From Planctomycetia bacterium (lineage in GTDB: Bacteria; Planctomycetota; Planctomycetia; Gemmatales; HRBIN36): a stretch of 64,000 nucleotides of DNA. This document shows positions 9,397 through 18,270 of this stretch, one piece after another (the first letter of the stretch is position 1; every line of letters begins with the position of its first letter). A program made the translations under genes and the position numbers. The notes under the pieces were generated by a model. That model made no database searches and was not told the origin of the DNA. It saw only the letters and a program-made list of their open reading frames with translations. The stretch lies in contig JAEUIE010000032.1 of assembly GCA_016795155.1 (NCBI GenBank), forward strand, positions 1-64,000, written 5' to 3'.

Positions 9397-10239
9397 ATGC
9401 AAACCTGGCAACTGCCCGAACGACAGATTGAGTTTGGCCCTGTGCCGCTGATCATGGGAATCGTTAACGCTACTCCCGACAGTTTCTCCGATGGTGGAAA
9501 GTACAACCCGGTTGAACATGCGTTGCAACTGGTTGCCGATGGCGCTGACATTCTTGACATTGGTGGTGAATCAACCAGGCCTGGTGCCTCTCCAGTCAGC
9601 GAGGCGGATGAACTCCAACGAGTCATTCACGTCATAGAAAAACTGGCTACACAGGTAAAGGTGCCACTTTCAATTGATACTACCAAGGCTGTGGTAGCAC
9701 GCGAAGCCCTGGCAGCCGGAGCCAGCATCATCAATGATATCTCTGCTCTGGAAGCTGATCCGGCAATGGTGCAAATCGCTGTTGATTCTCGTGCTGCGAT
9801 TATTGCGATGCATCGAAAGGGCACACCACAAACGATGCAGGTTGATCCTCACTATAACGATGTTGTCGCAGAGGTCAGGCAGTACCTGAAATTGAGGTTG
9901 TTAGACTTGGCATCTAGTGGTATAGCCCAAAACAGGATAGTTCTCGATCCAGGCATTGGCTTTGGCAAACGCACGCAGCATAACCTGCAGTTGCTTGGTC
10001 ATCTGGATGAGTTGCTGTCGCTGGGCAGCCCCATTTGCCTGGGAGTTTCCCGCAAAGGGTTCATCAATCGAATCCTCGAACGGGAAGGCCATGCTGAGGT
10101 GGGAGACTTTGGTACCGTTGGTGTCATGCTCCACGCCTATGCTCACGGCTGGATGCAGATTGCACGCGTGCATCAGGTTCGCGGATTGAAAGATGCTTTC
10201 ACACTGTTTGCAGCACTCGACGAGGCTGGAAAAAGTTGA
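9397..10239 (+). CDS. folP: Dihydropteroate synthase
   Basis: The enzyme condenses p-aminobenzoate with dihydropterin pyrophosphate in folate synthesis. The 280 residues match the usual length. Signatures are intact: MGIVNATPDSFSDGG near residue 21, the GGESTRPGA loop, SIDTTKAVVA, and the C-terminal DPGIGFGKR and GVSRKGFI motifs. It is followed after 66 bp by cdaA on the same strand, an arrangement also seen in other bacterial phyla, so the three genes 9397-12139 may be cotranscribed. Confidence 0.96.
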   Translation: MQTWQLPERQIEFGPVPLIMGIVNATPDSFSDGGKYNPVEHALQLVADGADILDIGGESTRPGASPVSEADELQRVIHVIEKLATQVKVPLSIDTTKAVVAREALAAGASIINDISALEADPAMVQIAVDSRAAIIAMHRKGTPQTMQVDPHYNDVVAEVRQYLKLRLLDLASSGIAQNRIVLDPGIGFGKRTQHNLQLLGHLDELLSLGSPICLGVSRKGFINRILEREGHAEVGDFGTVGVMLHAYAHGWMQIARVHQVRGLKDAFTLFAALDEAGKS

Positions 10240-10305
10240 GTCTCCAGACAGTGGCACAACAGTTCTTACCACGGATGGTTCGAACGTGAAACCAGGATCA
10301 ACGGA

Positions 10306-11112
10306 ATGATCGAGCGGTTCTTTCAGATATATCAGGCACTCGGCATTCGCGATCTGGTCGAAATCAGTCTGCTGGCGCTCTTCATCTATATGCTGTTGCG
10401 ATTTATCGGTGCCACACGTGGTACAGGTATGGTACGTGGCCTGGGCATTGTGGTAGCCATTGGCGTGTTTGGTGTTCAGGTCATCATTGCTAGCTTCGAT
10501 TTGACTGAACTCAACAAGATTCTTGATTATATTCTGGCATCAGCCTTCATTGGCATCATCGTCATCTTTCAGCCCGAACTGCGCAGTGGATTATTTACCC
10601 TGGGCCGCTATCGGCTGTTCAGATGGTTCAATTCCGCGGAAGAGAGCCGGGAACCGTTTGTTGACAAGTTGGCGAATGCTGCGGTTGAGCTCTCCAAGGA
10701 ATGCATCGGCGCGCTGGTAGTTCTTCAGCGTGAAGCGAGCTTGCAGCCTTACATACAAACGGGCGAGGAACTCGACTGCCAGGTGAGTGAAGGCCTGCTG
10801 ATTTCGTTATTTCAGAAAAACAGCCCACTCCACGATGGTGCAGTAATCCTCGCACATAACCGTCTGGCTGCTGCTGCCTGTCAGTTGCCACTGGCTGAGG
10901 CGCCGCAGGGGGCCAGTGCGTATGGCATGAGGCATCGAGCAGCGTTGGGTATCACTGAAGAAACTGATGCTGTTGTCGTTATTGTCAGTGAGGAAACAGG
11001 CCGGATTTCCCTTGCTTATGGCGGGCAACTGGAAACAGTTTCCCGCGACATGCTTGCCAGGCGACTGGTGGCTGCCTTACAGGGGCAGGTGAAACTAAGG
11101 GCTGCGGCTTGA
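10306..11112 (+). CDS. cdaA: Diadenylate cyclase CdaA (c-di-AMP synthase)
   Basis: This membrane-bound DAC enzyme makes cyclic di-AMP from two ATP. The 268 residues contain three N-terminal membrane helices (about 15-80) and a DisA_N catalytic domain with the two hallmark motifs, DGA (SPLHDGAVIL) and RHRAA (GMRHRAALGI). The order folP-cdaA-YbbR is typical. The adjacent YbbR-domain gene starts 13 bp downstream and encodes the likely extracytoplasmic regulator. No c-di-AMP riboswitch or phosphodiesterase is seen in the window. Confidence 0.94.
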   Translation: MIERFFQIYQALGIRDLVEISLLALFIYMLLRFIGATRGTGMVRGLGIVVAIGVFGVQVIIASFDLTELNKILDYILASAFIGIIVIFQPELRSGLFTLGRYRLFRWFNSAEESREPFVDKLANAAVELSKECIGALVVLQREASLQPYIQTGEELDCQVSEGLLISLFQKNSPLHDGAVILAHNRLAAAACQLPLAEAPQGASAYGMRHRAALGITEETDAVVVIVSEETGRISLAYGGQLETVSRDMLARRLVAALQGQVKLRAAA

Positions 11113-11125
11113 GAAAGCGCTAATC

Positions 11126-12139
11126 ATGTTCGATCGATTTATCATGACTCCGATTATCGCCCTGGGCCTGGCATTCCTGGTCTGGGTCTACATTCGCAGT
11201 CGAGATCAGGAAGTGCAGTCGTACCAGATTCCCGTGGAAGTCTCACTCGATCCGCAGCATCAGGATCGGTACAGCTTTGTGAGCAAACTCGACAACCTGA
11301 CGGTTCGCGTGAAGTTTTTCGGCTTACCCAGCCGTTTGCGTGAAGTGAAGGAACTCGCGGAGGCTCGGTCGCTGGTGCTTCGTCGCATTGTCCGCGTTCC
11401 AACCGAAATTGATCAACGGCAAGACGATGAGTACACGGAGACGTTTCAGTTGGATGCCGCATCCTTATCCCTTCCACTGGGTGTGCATGCGGATATCAAT
11501 CCTGTGGAAGGACGATTACAGGTCAAACTGCAACGCATGATGGAACGCACCGTGGGATTGCTTCCCATGGTGACAACTGGCAGTGAACAATATGTTGTCG
11601 AAAACATTCGTCTGGAACCAGCTACCGTTAAGGTATTTGGCCCTAAGAGTGTGGTTGATCAACTGACGCAGTTGTCTTTGGAAACCTGGCAACCACGATT
11701 ACCAGGTGGTTTGACCATGACGGAAGAAGATGTTGCTGGCACCATTCGGCTGCCTACCAGGATCAAGCAGGATCTCGTTCGCATCACGCCTGATAAAGTT
11801 GAAATCAAAGCCAGGCTGAAGCCGGCGCTGCGTGTTTATGAACTCACCGATGTACCTATCTCGTTCCTGTGCCCGGCAAACTTTCCCTATCGACCTTTGT
11901 TCACTGCTGATCGGCAGGGGACCATTCCAGTGTTGAAAATCCGCGGGCCTCTTAATCGCAGTCCGGAAGTAAGAGCCTACATCGATCTCTCCACGCGGCC
12001 TAACTTGAAGCCGGGACAATATCCAGACGAAGTCATTCTGATCGACTTGCCCAATGGGTACTATCTCGCCCAGGATCCACCCAGGCTTTCAGCATTCAAG
12101 CTGGAACTGCTCGAATCCTCAAGGGGCATAGGGCCCTGA
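11126..12139 (+). CDS. YbbR-domain (CdaR-like) protein
   Basis: The 337-residue protein has one N-terminal membrane helix (PIIALGLAFLVWVYI) followed by several YbbR-type beta domains outside the membrane, recognisable from repeated units such as VKVFGPKSVVDQLTQLSLE and VEIKARLKPALRVYEL. In Firmicutes the homologue CdaR binds and modulates CdaA. The immediate downstream position (13 bp) supports the same pairing here. Its stop TGA abuts the stop of the convergent subtilase gene. Confidence 0.85.
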   Translation: MFDRFIMTPIIALGLAFLVWVYIRSRDQEVQSYQIPVEVSLDPQHQDRYSFVSKLDNLTVRVKFFGLPSRLREVKELAEARSLVLRRIVRVPTEIDQRQDDEYTETFQLDAASLSLPLGVHADINPVEGRLQVKLQRMMERTVGLLPMVTTGSEQYVVENIRLEPATVKVFGPKSVVDQLTQLSLETWQPRLPGGLTMTEEDVAGTIRLPTRIKQDLVRITPDKVEIKARLKPALRVYELTDVPISFLCPANFPYRPLFTADRQGTIPVLKIRGPLNRSPEVRAYIDLSTRPNLKPGQYPDEVILIDLPNGYYLAQDPPRLSAFKLELLESSRGIGP

Positions 12140-14476
12140 TCATAACTGTTGTCTCAGCACTTGCAGCGAATGCTGCAACTCAGCCTTCCATGCCCTGAGC
12201 AGTTGTTGCTGTTGTTGCTGGAGTTTACTCTTTGGCAACGGTGTTGCTTTCAGCAGTGGGCTACCTGGTTCCTGAATCAGAGCGATGGCACCCTGGCTCA
12301 CAACAGGCTTGGCCACACTTGGCTTTTGTGCAGTCTGACGAACTTTCTGCAACAATCCCTGTACCAGATCCGTTGAGTTTGTTCGAGTGGGTGAATTCAG
12401 GCTGCTCGAACCAGCGTTGCCTGAAAACGTAATTGACCAGTTATGTAACGTGCCTGAATCGCCTTTGACTTTATCTTCGATGATCAGATACCAGGTGCCC
12501 AGTGTGGTTTGTCCTTGCAAAGCCGTGAGCGATTGCTCAGGACGGAATGAACCTGCAAACAACCCAGTACCCTGCAGAATCGACTTGGTTGCTGATGAAT
12601 CAAAGATCGTGTTGTTGTAACCTTTGCCACCGCCACCTCGACGGTTAGCCAGCAGGATTTCAGTACCCTGTGGCGAACACAGCTTGATCACCAGGTCTGA
12701 CATCCAGCCGTGCGAGACATTGATCTGTACCTGCACTGCACCAACCAGTGAAGCATCAGGCACTGTTAGCGGATACTGATTATTGCTGTAATCAATAATG
12801 GAGCCAGGCATGTTAGCGCCTGAGTATTGATTCGTGGCAGTGTAATTGACCGAACCACCATAGTAATCGCCTGGCACTTCGCCATTGCTGCCGTTGTTGT
12901 TCTGGTTCAGTGTATTACCAGCCTGATCCAGAATGCCAATACCTAGGGTGATGGCATAGTTGCCCGTCTGCGATTGTGGTGCAAAGAGTACATCGAATTG
13001 CGTCGTGCTGCCATTCACTGCCTGGATACCGGTTGGTGTGATGCTTCCACCAGGGCCGTTCAGTTGAACAATATCAGTCAAATCAAAAGTATTCGCAGCT
13101 ATCGGCTCACTGAAACTGACACGGATTCCATTCAGGCGATTATTGCCGGTGATCGCTGCAATGCCCGTCACTCGTGCCCCTTGAGTATCTGCAGGTGGTG
13201 GTGGGCCAGGGTCAGGCGGAGTGGTGGGTGTAAGAGCCTTGCCCAGGTTCAATCTTCCACCGGGTATCTTGGTGATGGTCGAAAGTTTATCTGCAGTGCT
13301 GACAACCTGTTGAATCACCTGGTTGGCTGACCAGTTCGGGTTCATATCGCGAACCAATGCGATGGCACCGGTTACAAACGGCGTCGCCATCGAGGTGCCA
13401 CTGAGATAACCATAGCGATTCCCAGGCAACGTGCTGTAAATGCTGGCTCCTGGAGCTGCGATATCCACCGTCGTGCCAAAATTCGACCAACTGGCTAAAC
13501 GATTCGTGCTGTCGAGACCTGCCACTGCAACCACATTGTCGAGATTGTAACTGGCGGGATAAACCTTGCTGGTATCAATGTTCTTGCCTGAATTTCCCGC
13601 TGCTGCGACATAGATATGTCCAGCAAGTCCGGCATTACGAATGCCCGCTTCTAACATCGAATCATAGACGGATGAAGTCCACGAATTATTGGAAATCGTT
13701 GCACCCATCTGCACGGCATAATTCAAAGCACGCAGTGCATTGCTCGTCGAACCACGTCCTGAATTATCCAGGAACCGCAGTGCCATGATTTGTACATTCC
13801 AGTTCACGCCCACCACGCCGGTGCCATTGTTACCAGCGGCTCCAATGATGCCAGCGACATGGGTGCCATGTCCATGTCCATCCATCGGGTTGCCATTGTT
13901 GCTGACGAAGTTGTATCCAAAGACATCGTCGACGAAACCATTGCCATCATCATCGACGCCGTTGCCAGCTATTTCATTGGTGTTTCGCCACATGTTGCCT
14001 GCAAGATCGGGATGATTGTAATCCACTCCCGTATCAATCACTGCAACGATGGTATGGCCCGAACCGGTGCTGATATCCCATGCTGCGGGACCATTGATGG
14101 AAGCAGTCGAGCTAACATACGCCCATTGGTTGTTGTAAAGCGAATCATTGGGCAGGGCATCAGCCTGGAAGATGTAATCAGGCTGAACTGCTTGAACTAG
14201 CGCACTGGCACTGTAGGCATCGAGAGCATCACTCAGGGTATACCCAGCGTTCACTTCAACTTCATACAGCCCAGGCACCAGGCTCAGTGAACTGGCCAGA
14301 GTAGTGCCGGGCAATGCCTGAGGTAACGCATCAGGTTTGAACTGCACCAGCAGATGATCGGGCCGATAATCGCTGGCCGCCAGGTTGGCCAGCAGGCTCG
14401 CATCAGGTTGCAATCGGTCTTCCAGAACCTCGACATAGAGCCGCTGTGAAAGCGAAACTTGACGTGGCGTTCGCAT
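12140..14476 (-). CDS. Secreted subtilisin-family (S8) protease with P-domain
   Basis: This is a 778-residue exported protease. It opens with a basic stretch and VEVLEDRLQPDA, a variant of the planctomycete LEPR-type N-terminal motif. A propeptide-like region spans about 40-100. The S8 catalytic domain has Asp148 (VIDTGVD), His203 (HGHGTHVAG) and Ser362 (SGTSMATP) with the oxyanion Asn in AAAGNSG. A Pro-rich linker (about 415-430) leads to an Ig-like segment and a proprotein-convertase P-domain (about 555-690), then a Gln-rich tail. P-domains usually aid folding or substrate binding. All triad residues are present, so it should be active. Confidence 0.92.
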   Translation of the reverse strand: MRTPRQVSLSQRLYVEVLEDRLQPDASLLANLAASDYRPDHLLVQFKPDALPQALPGTTLASSLSLVPGLYEVEVNAGYTLSDALDAYSASALVQAVQPDYIFQADALPNDSLYNNQWAYVSSTASINGPAAWDISTGSGHTIVAVIDTGVDYNHPDLAGNMWRNTNEIAGNGVDDDGNGFVDDVFGYNFVSNNGNPMDGHGHGTHVAGIIGAAGNNGTGVVGVNWNVQIMALRFLDNSGRGSTSNALRALNYAVQMGATISNNSWTSSVYDSMLEAGIRNAGLAGHIYVAAAGNSGKNIDTSKVYPASYNLDNVVAVAGLDSTNRLASWSNFGTTVDIAAPGASIYSTLPGNRYGYLSGTSMATPFVTGAIALVRDMNPNWSANQVIQQVVSTADKLSTITKIPGGRLNLGKALTPTTPPDPGPPPPADTQGARVTGIAAITGNNRLNGIRVSFSEPIAANTFDLTDIVQLNGPGGSITPTGIQAVNGSTTQFDVLFAPQSQTGNYAITLGIGILDQAGNTLNQNNNGSNGEVPGDYYGGSVNYTATNQYSGANMPGSIIDYSNNQYPLTVPDASLVGAVQVQINVSHGWMSDLVIKLCSPQGTEILLANRRGGGGKGYNNTIFDSSATKSILQGTGLFAGSFRPEQSLTALQGQTTLGTWYLIIEDKVKGDSGTLHNWSITFSGNAGSSSLNSPTRTNSTDLVQGLLQKVRQTAQKPSVAKPVVSQGAIALIQEPGSPLLKATPLPKSKLQQQQQQLLRAWKAELQHSLQVLRQQL

Positions 14477-14810
14477 GCCCGTCTCCCTGATTCATCAAGA
14501 TGGTTGAACAGGGGAGCATTGCACGCATGTGTAATCATGGCCAACGACTAAGCCGCAAATAACACCCTTTCGGCTTATGCCGAAGTTGCATCCTAGGGAA
14601 CATGACAGTATGAAGCGTCACGCAAGGCCTGCGGATTGAGTTTGTGCTGTGGAGAATGTGGAATAGGCTGAGCGGTCCACAAAAGAAATGACGGGAAGCG
14701 GGAATTTGGGTTCAAGTCTTCATGGTACTTTGCAGCATCTCACCTTTCATCCCATATCTATCTGCTGTACGATAGCAGGGCTTTACTGCCCGCCACGGAT
14801 GGAGTTGATC
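14477..14810. other. Intergenic region between divergent genes
   Basis: These 334 bp separate the subtilase start from the PEP-CTERM gene start and must carry both promoters. I see one small hairpin (TTCGGC/GCCGAA around 14570-14585) and no convincing gene or consensus promoter. A GGAG six nucleotides before 14811 serves as ribosome-binding site for the plus-strand gene. Confidence 0.4.
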
Positions 14811-15680
14811 ATGATTCGGAAGAATTCACGCCTTGCTACGCTTCAGCTTTTCATCTGCGTTTCAAGTCTGACGGCCCAATCAGAACCTACTGTCACAGTA
14901 TTTCCAACGCTGGCACCCAATGTCTTTGGCTCGCCTTCCTTTTCGCCATGGGAAAGTAATTCTCTCAGTGCTTTACAGAGTGGGGCCACCACCGCGGGTG
15001 ATCCATCGATACCCAGCTATTACGAACAGATTGCCAACGGTGCAGTAATCCCGGCGTGGCTGGCGTCCGATTTTCCAAGCTGGAAGCTACAGGCGAATCC
15101 CGGTGCAGTCTTCGGACCTGCCTTTGCCAGTGAGTTGGGAAACCGTCTTTATTTCAACCTGCACATTGTGGGCAACGGTACCGAATTCAGCTTGTCGCAG
15201 GTCAGTTTCCAGGCAACCAGTTCCGATCCAGGCAACTTCCTGGGGTTCAGCGTTGCCGCTGGCACTTACAACTACAGTAATGCCTTTGTGGGGCTGAACT
15301 ATGGCCCTGATAATACCAAAGGTACTGGTGATGATTTCTTCGTTACCAGCGGACTGAACACACAATTGGTAGATGAACTGTTTGCCCGAGGTTCAGGCAA
15401 TGCTCCAACCGTGCTGTCCAGCGATCCGGGCGTAACCGATGATGAAAGAATCAGCAATGCGCTTGCTGGCCTGCCCAGCTCATTTATCTTCCAAGGCGAC
15501 TATCTGCTCAGTACCAGTGGTGGCGATGTCAATGGGAGCGCGTTTGTGGTGGTCAGTGTGCCAGAACCATCAACGGTAATCATGGCATGCGTAGGAGGTG
15601 CCGGGCTGGTATTAGTAGGCATGAAGCTAAAGAAACGACGACGACGGAAGATGAGAGCTGCAAAGACCAGTCAGGCATAG
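14811..15680 (+). CDS. PEP-CTERM sorting-domain secreted protein
   Basis: The 289-residue exported protein starts at the ATG at 14811, preceded by GGAG at 6-nt spacing. The signal peptide ends near SSLTAQ. The body is Gly/Ser/Asn-rich beta structure without a family I recognise. The C-terminus is a textbook PEP-CTERM tripartite signal: VPEPST, a hydrophobic helix, then a Lys/Arg cluster (KLKKRRRRK). Such proteins are cleaved and anchored or released by an exosortase, which is not encoded here. Function unknown. Confidence 0.85.
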   Translation: MIRKNSRLATLQLFICVSSLTAQSEPTVTVFPTLAPNVFGSPSFSPWESNSLSALQSGATTAGDPSIPSYYEQIANGAVIPAWLASDFPSWKLQANPGAVFGPAFASELGNRLYFNLHIVGNGTEFSLSQVSFQATSSDPGNFLGFSVAAGTYNYSNAFVGLNYGPDNTKGTGDDFFVTSGLNTQLVDELFARGSGNAPTVLSSDPGVTDDERISNALAGLPSSFIFQGDYLLSTSGGDVNGSAFVVVSVPEPSTVIMACVGGAGLVLVGMKLKKRRRRKMRAAKTSQA

Positions 15681-15747
15681 TCATGAAAACAAGCCGGGCT
15701 GCATCGGCAGACCGGCTTGGGGCGAATTTCAAATTGTAAGCAGTCGA

Positions 15748-15969
15748 TTACTGCAAACCGCCGTGAATACGTTCTGGAGTCAAGTGGCTTGGCTGGTCGA
15801 TCATCCAGAAGCGACGCCACTCCAGACGAGCCTGGCGTAAGTCTTCTGACTGATTCAACAGCTCCTGCATGCGGAGATTGGGATCTGATGAATACATGTT
15901 CAGAGGGACACAGCCTGTGCCACTGGCTACTACACACCCGAGCATGGCTGCGATAATGAGCCGACGCAT
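15748..15969 (-). CDS. Small lipoprotein, 73 residues
   Basis: The short ORF has a clear lipoprotein signal (MRRLIIAAMLGCVVASGTGC, lipobox Cys20). The mature part is about 53 residues, rich in Arg, Gln and Leu (LRMQELLNQSEDLRQARLEWRRFW), probably one amphipathic helix. No known family is recognised. It ends 67 bp past the convergent PEP-CTERM gene and stands alone. Confidence 0.6.
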   Translation of the reverse strand: MRRLIIAAMLGCVVASGTGCVPLNMYSSDPNLRMQELLNQSEDLRQARLEWRRFWMIDQPSHLTPERIHGGLQ

Positions 15970-16112
15970 GTCCTGAATCCCCCTCGACGTAGGTCAATAA
16001 TGAAGCAATTGCTCCATCATGTACTGGAGTGAGTATCGGATGTAGTGGTTACGGGACTTGAGTCGTACTGTAACGATCAGCAAAAGAATAGCGATTTGGC
16101 GGATAGTAACAA

Positions 16113-16493
16113 TTACAATGCCGGGGTTTTGGCTGTTTCAATGCTGGTTGAAGCTTCAGGGGCTTCGTCCTCATCATCGGTGTCGCCAGGCCGCAAGGGC
16201 GGTGCATCAGTGATTTTGTGAACCAGTTCTTCCATTCGCTTGCCGGGCTTAAAGGTCACAACATTCTTTGGTGGTACATCAACACGTTCACCAGTACGCG
16301 GGTTCCTGGCTTTGCGGGCTGCCCGCTGTTTTACTTCAAAAACACCAAAATTTCGCAGTTCTATTCGGTGGTCTTCACTGGAAATGAGAGTATCGATGAT
16401 GGCATCAAATGTCAGTTGGACAATTTCCTTGGTCTTGAGTTGTGTCAGACCGAGCAGATCAGCAATATCCTTGACGATCTCTTTTTTGGTCAC
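16113..16493 (-). CDS. HU/IHF-family DNA-binding protein with acidic tail
   Basis: This nucleoid-associated protein has 126 residues from a GTG start at 16493. The start is chosen because AAGGAG lies about six bases upstream and the family begins with [10 protein letters not shown]. The HU core ends near residue 92 and contains the DNA-binding arm [19 protein letters not shown] and the FKPGK motif. An additional tail of about 34 residues is acidic and Pro/Ala/Thr-rich ([13 protein letters not shown]). Extended HU proteins occur in planctomycetes, but usually with basic tails, so an acidic tail is noteworthy. Confidence 0.88.
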   Translation of the reverse strand: MTKKEIVKDIADLLGLTQLKTKEIVQLTFDAIIDTLISSEDHRIELRNFGVFEVKQRAARKARNPRTGERVDVPPKNVVTFKPGKRMEELVHKITDAPPLRPGDTDDEDEAPEASTSIETAKTPAL

Positions 16494-16747
16494 GTGCTGC
16501 TCCTTGTCGCTGAACACAACCTTGGAAACACCAAGCAGTGTGAATTGATGAAAGTCTAGTAACATCAATAACTAATGTCAATCATTGTTCTGAGGCAGAG
16601 TGGTACTTACGGCGATTAATCATCTTTGAAGATGACATAAAAATCATCAAATGCACGATATTTCTGCCATTGCAGCAGCGAGTTTGGCCTATAACAGTGG
16701 TATATGTCAGCCCTGTTGCTTCTCTTCATTGTCTACAGCATCAAGTC

Positions 16748-17755
16748 ATGAAAAACGTCGTTATTACCGGGGGTTGCGGGTTTATCGGTTCCAACCTGAT
16801 TCGCTGGCTGCTCGAACACCGTAAAGATTGGAACATCATCAACTTAGATAAACTCACGTATGCAGGTAATCTGGAGAATCTTGCGGGGATCAGCTCCACT
16901 CGCTACCAGTTTGTGCATGGCGACATTACTGATAAGGCCTGTGTGCAACGGGTGATTCAGCCTGGAACGCACTATATCATGCATCTGGCGGCAGAGAGCC
17001 ACGTAGACCGTAGCATCATGGATGCCGGGCCGTTCATCAATACGAACGTCGTGGGTACCCAGGTGCTGCTCGATGTTAGCCGGGCTGCAGGTGTGCAGCG
17101 ATACGTTCAGGTTTCAACCGATGAAGTGTATGGCAGCCTTGGTGCCACGGGCCTGTTTACGGAAGAAACGCCGCTCAGCCCCAATAGTCCCTACTCAGCA
17201 AGCAAGGCATCTGCAGACCTGCTGGTTCGCAGCTACCACCATACCTATGACATGGATGCAGTTACCACCCGATGTTCCAACAACTATGGCCCATATCAGT
17301 TTCCTGAGAAATTGATTCCGCTGTTTGTTTCCAATTTGATGAACGACCAGCAGGTGCCTGTTTATGGGGATGGTCAGCAGGTACGCGACTGGATTCACGT
17401 GGAAGATCATTGCCGGGGCATTGTTGCAGCGTGTGAAAAAGGTAAAGCTGGCGAAGTGTATAACTTTGGCGGCGAAGCGGAACGTACCAACATGCAACTG
17501 ACACGTCGGCTGCTGGAGATTTTGAAGAAGCCCGATTCGCTGATCAAGTATGTTGCAGATCGCCCTGGGCATGATCGCCGTTATGCGATTGATTGCACCA
17601 AGGCCAAGAAAGAACTAGGCTGGAAACCTGAAGTTACATTTGAAGATGGCCTGGCGCGCACGGTTGAGTGGTATCAGCAAAATGCCTCGTGGGTGGAACG
17701 CATTCGCAGCGGTGCGTACCGGGAGTATTATCTGAAGCAATATGGCGGAAGATAG
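16748..17755 (+). CDS. rfbB: dTDP-glucose 4,6-dehydratase
   Basis: The enzyme converts dTDP-glucose to the 4-keto-6-deoxy sugar used for rhamnose and other surface sugars. From MKNVVITGG the protein has 335 residues. It shows the short-chain dehydrogenase signature GGCGFIGSN, HLAAESHVDRSI, the STDEVYG motif with the catalytic Asp-Glu pair, YSASKASAD (Tyr/Lys) and NNYGPYQFPEKLIP. No other rml gene is adjacent. A longer upstream reading from 16670 lacks family similarity. Confidence 0.94.
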   Translation: MKNVVITGGCGFIGSNLIRWLLEHRKDWNIINLDKLTYAGNLENLAGISSTRYQFVHGDITDKACVQRVIQPGTHYIMHLAAESHVDRSIMDAGPFINTNVVGTQVLLDVSRAAGVQRYVQVSTDEVYGSLGATGLFTEETPLSPNSPYSASKASADLLVRSYHHTYDMDAVTTRCSNNYGPYQFPEKLIPLFVSNLMNDQQVPVYGDGQQVRDWIHVEDHCRGIVAACEKGKAGEVYNFGGEAERTNMQLTRRLLEILKKPDSLIKYVADRPGHDRRYAIDCTKAKKELGWKPEVTFEDGLARTVEWYQQNASWVERIRSGAYREYYLKQYGGR

Positions 17756-17787
17756 GGGCAGGGGACATCAATGAGGCAGGAGCAAAT

Positions 17788-18270
17788 CTACTTCTTGATA
17801 TGGGTTGGTTTATTGCGCAAACTGATATAGTAAGTCAGCGACAGAGTCAGAAAGCCCGCGACGCCAAGCCAACGCATCGGCCCTATGGCAAAGATCACCG
17901 CAGCGTTAAACCACATGAACAAGAAGAAAAGATGCAGTGACAAAGTAATCCATTGGCTGCGATGCAGATAACTTTGCGGCCTGATCGACCACCAAATGGC
18001 ATCCAGCAGCCAGAGTGCCAGCAACAGATAGTTCAGATAGATACCTTTGCCCACGCCGCCTTGTTTTTTGGTAGCCTGCCAGGCAGCATCATGCGACCAG
18101 CGATGCACCAGATGAAATGCCAATGTAACATGGATGGCAAAGACTAAGGCGGCAAAGTTCCATAGCAAGCGTGCCCATGGCCAAGCTTTGCCATACAGTT
18201 GCATCAATATCGAAGAACAGTAGAACACGAAACTGAGCCAGGCTGTCCCACGTACCAGTAATTCGTCCAT
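17788..18270 (-). CDS. Four-helix membrane protein of unknown function
   Basis: The 160-residue protein has about four transmembrane helices (about 10-25, 33-55, 80-95, 105-145). It contains paired histidines and tryptophans (LAFHLVHRWSHDAAW, WLLDAIWWSIRPQSYLHRSQW) that could bind metal or haem, although this is speculative. Its ATG overlaps the polA stop (TAATG), so it is translationally coupled to polA. No family is recognised. Confidence 0.65.
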   Translation of the reverse strand: MDELLVRGTAWLSFVFYCSSILMQLYGKAWPWARLLWNFAALVFAIHVTLAFHLVHRWSHDAAWQATKKQGGVGKGIYLNYLLLALWLLDAIWWSIRPQSYLHRSQWITLSLHLFFLFMWFNAAVIFAIGPMRWLGVAGFLTLSLTYYISLRNKPTHIKK

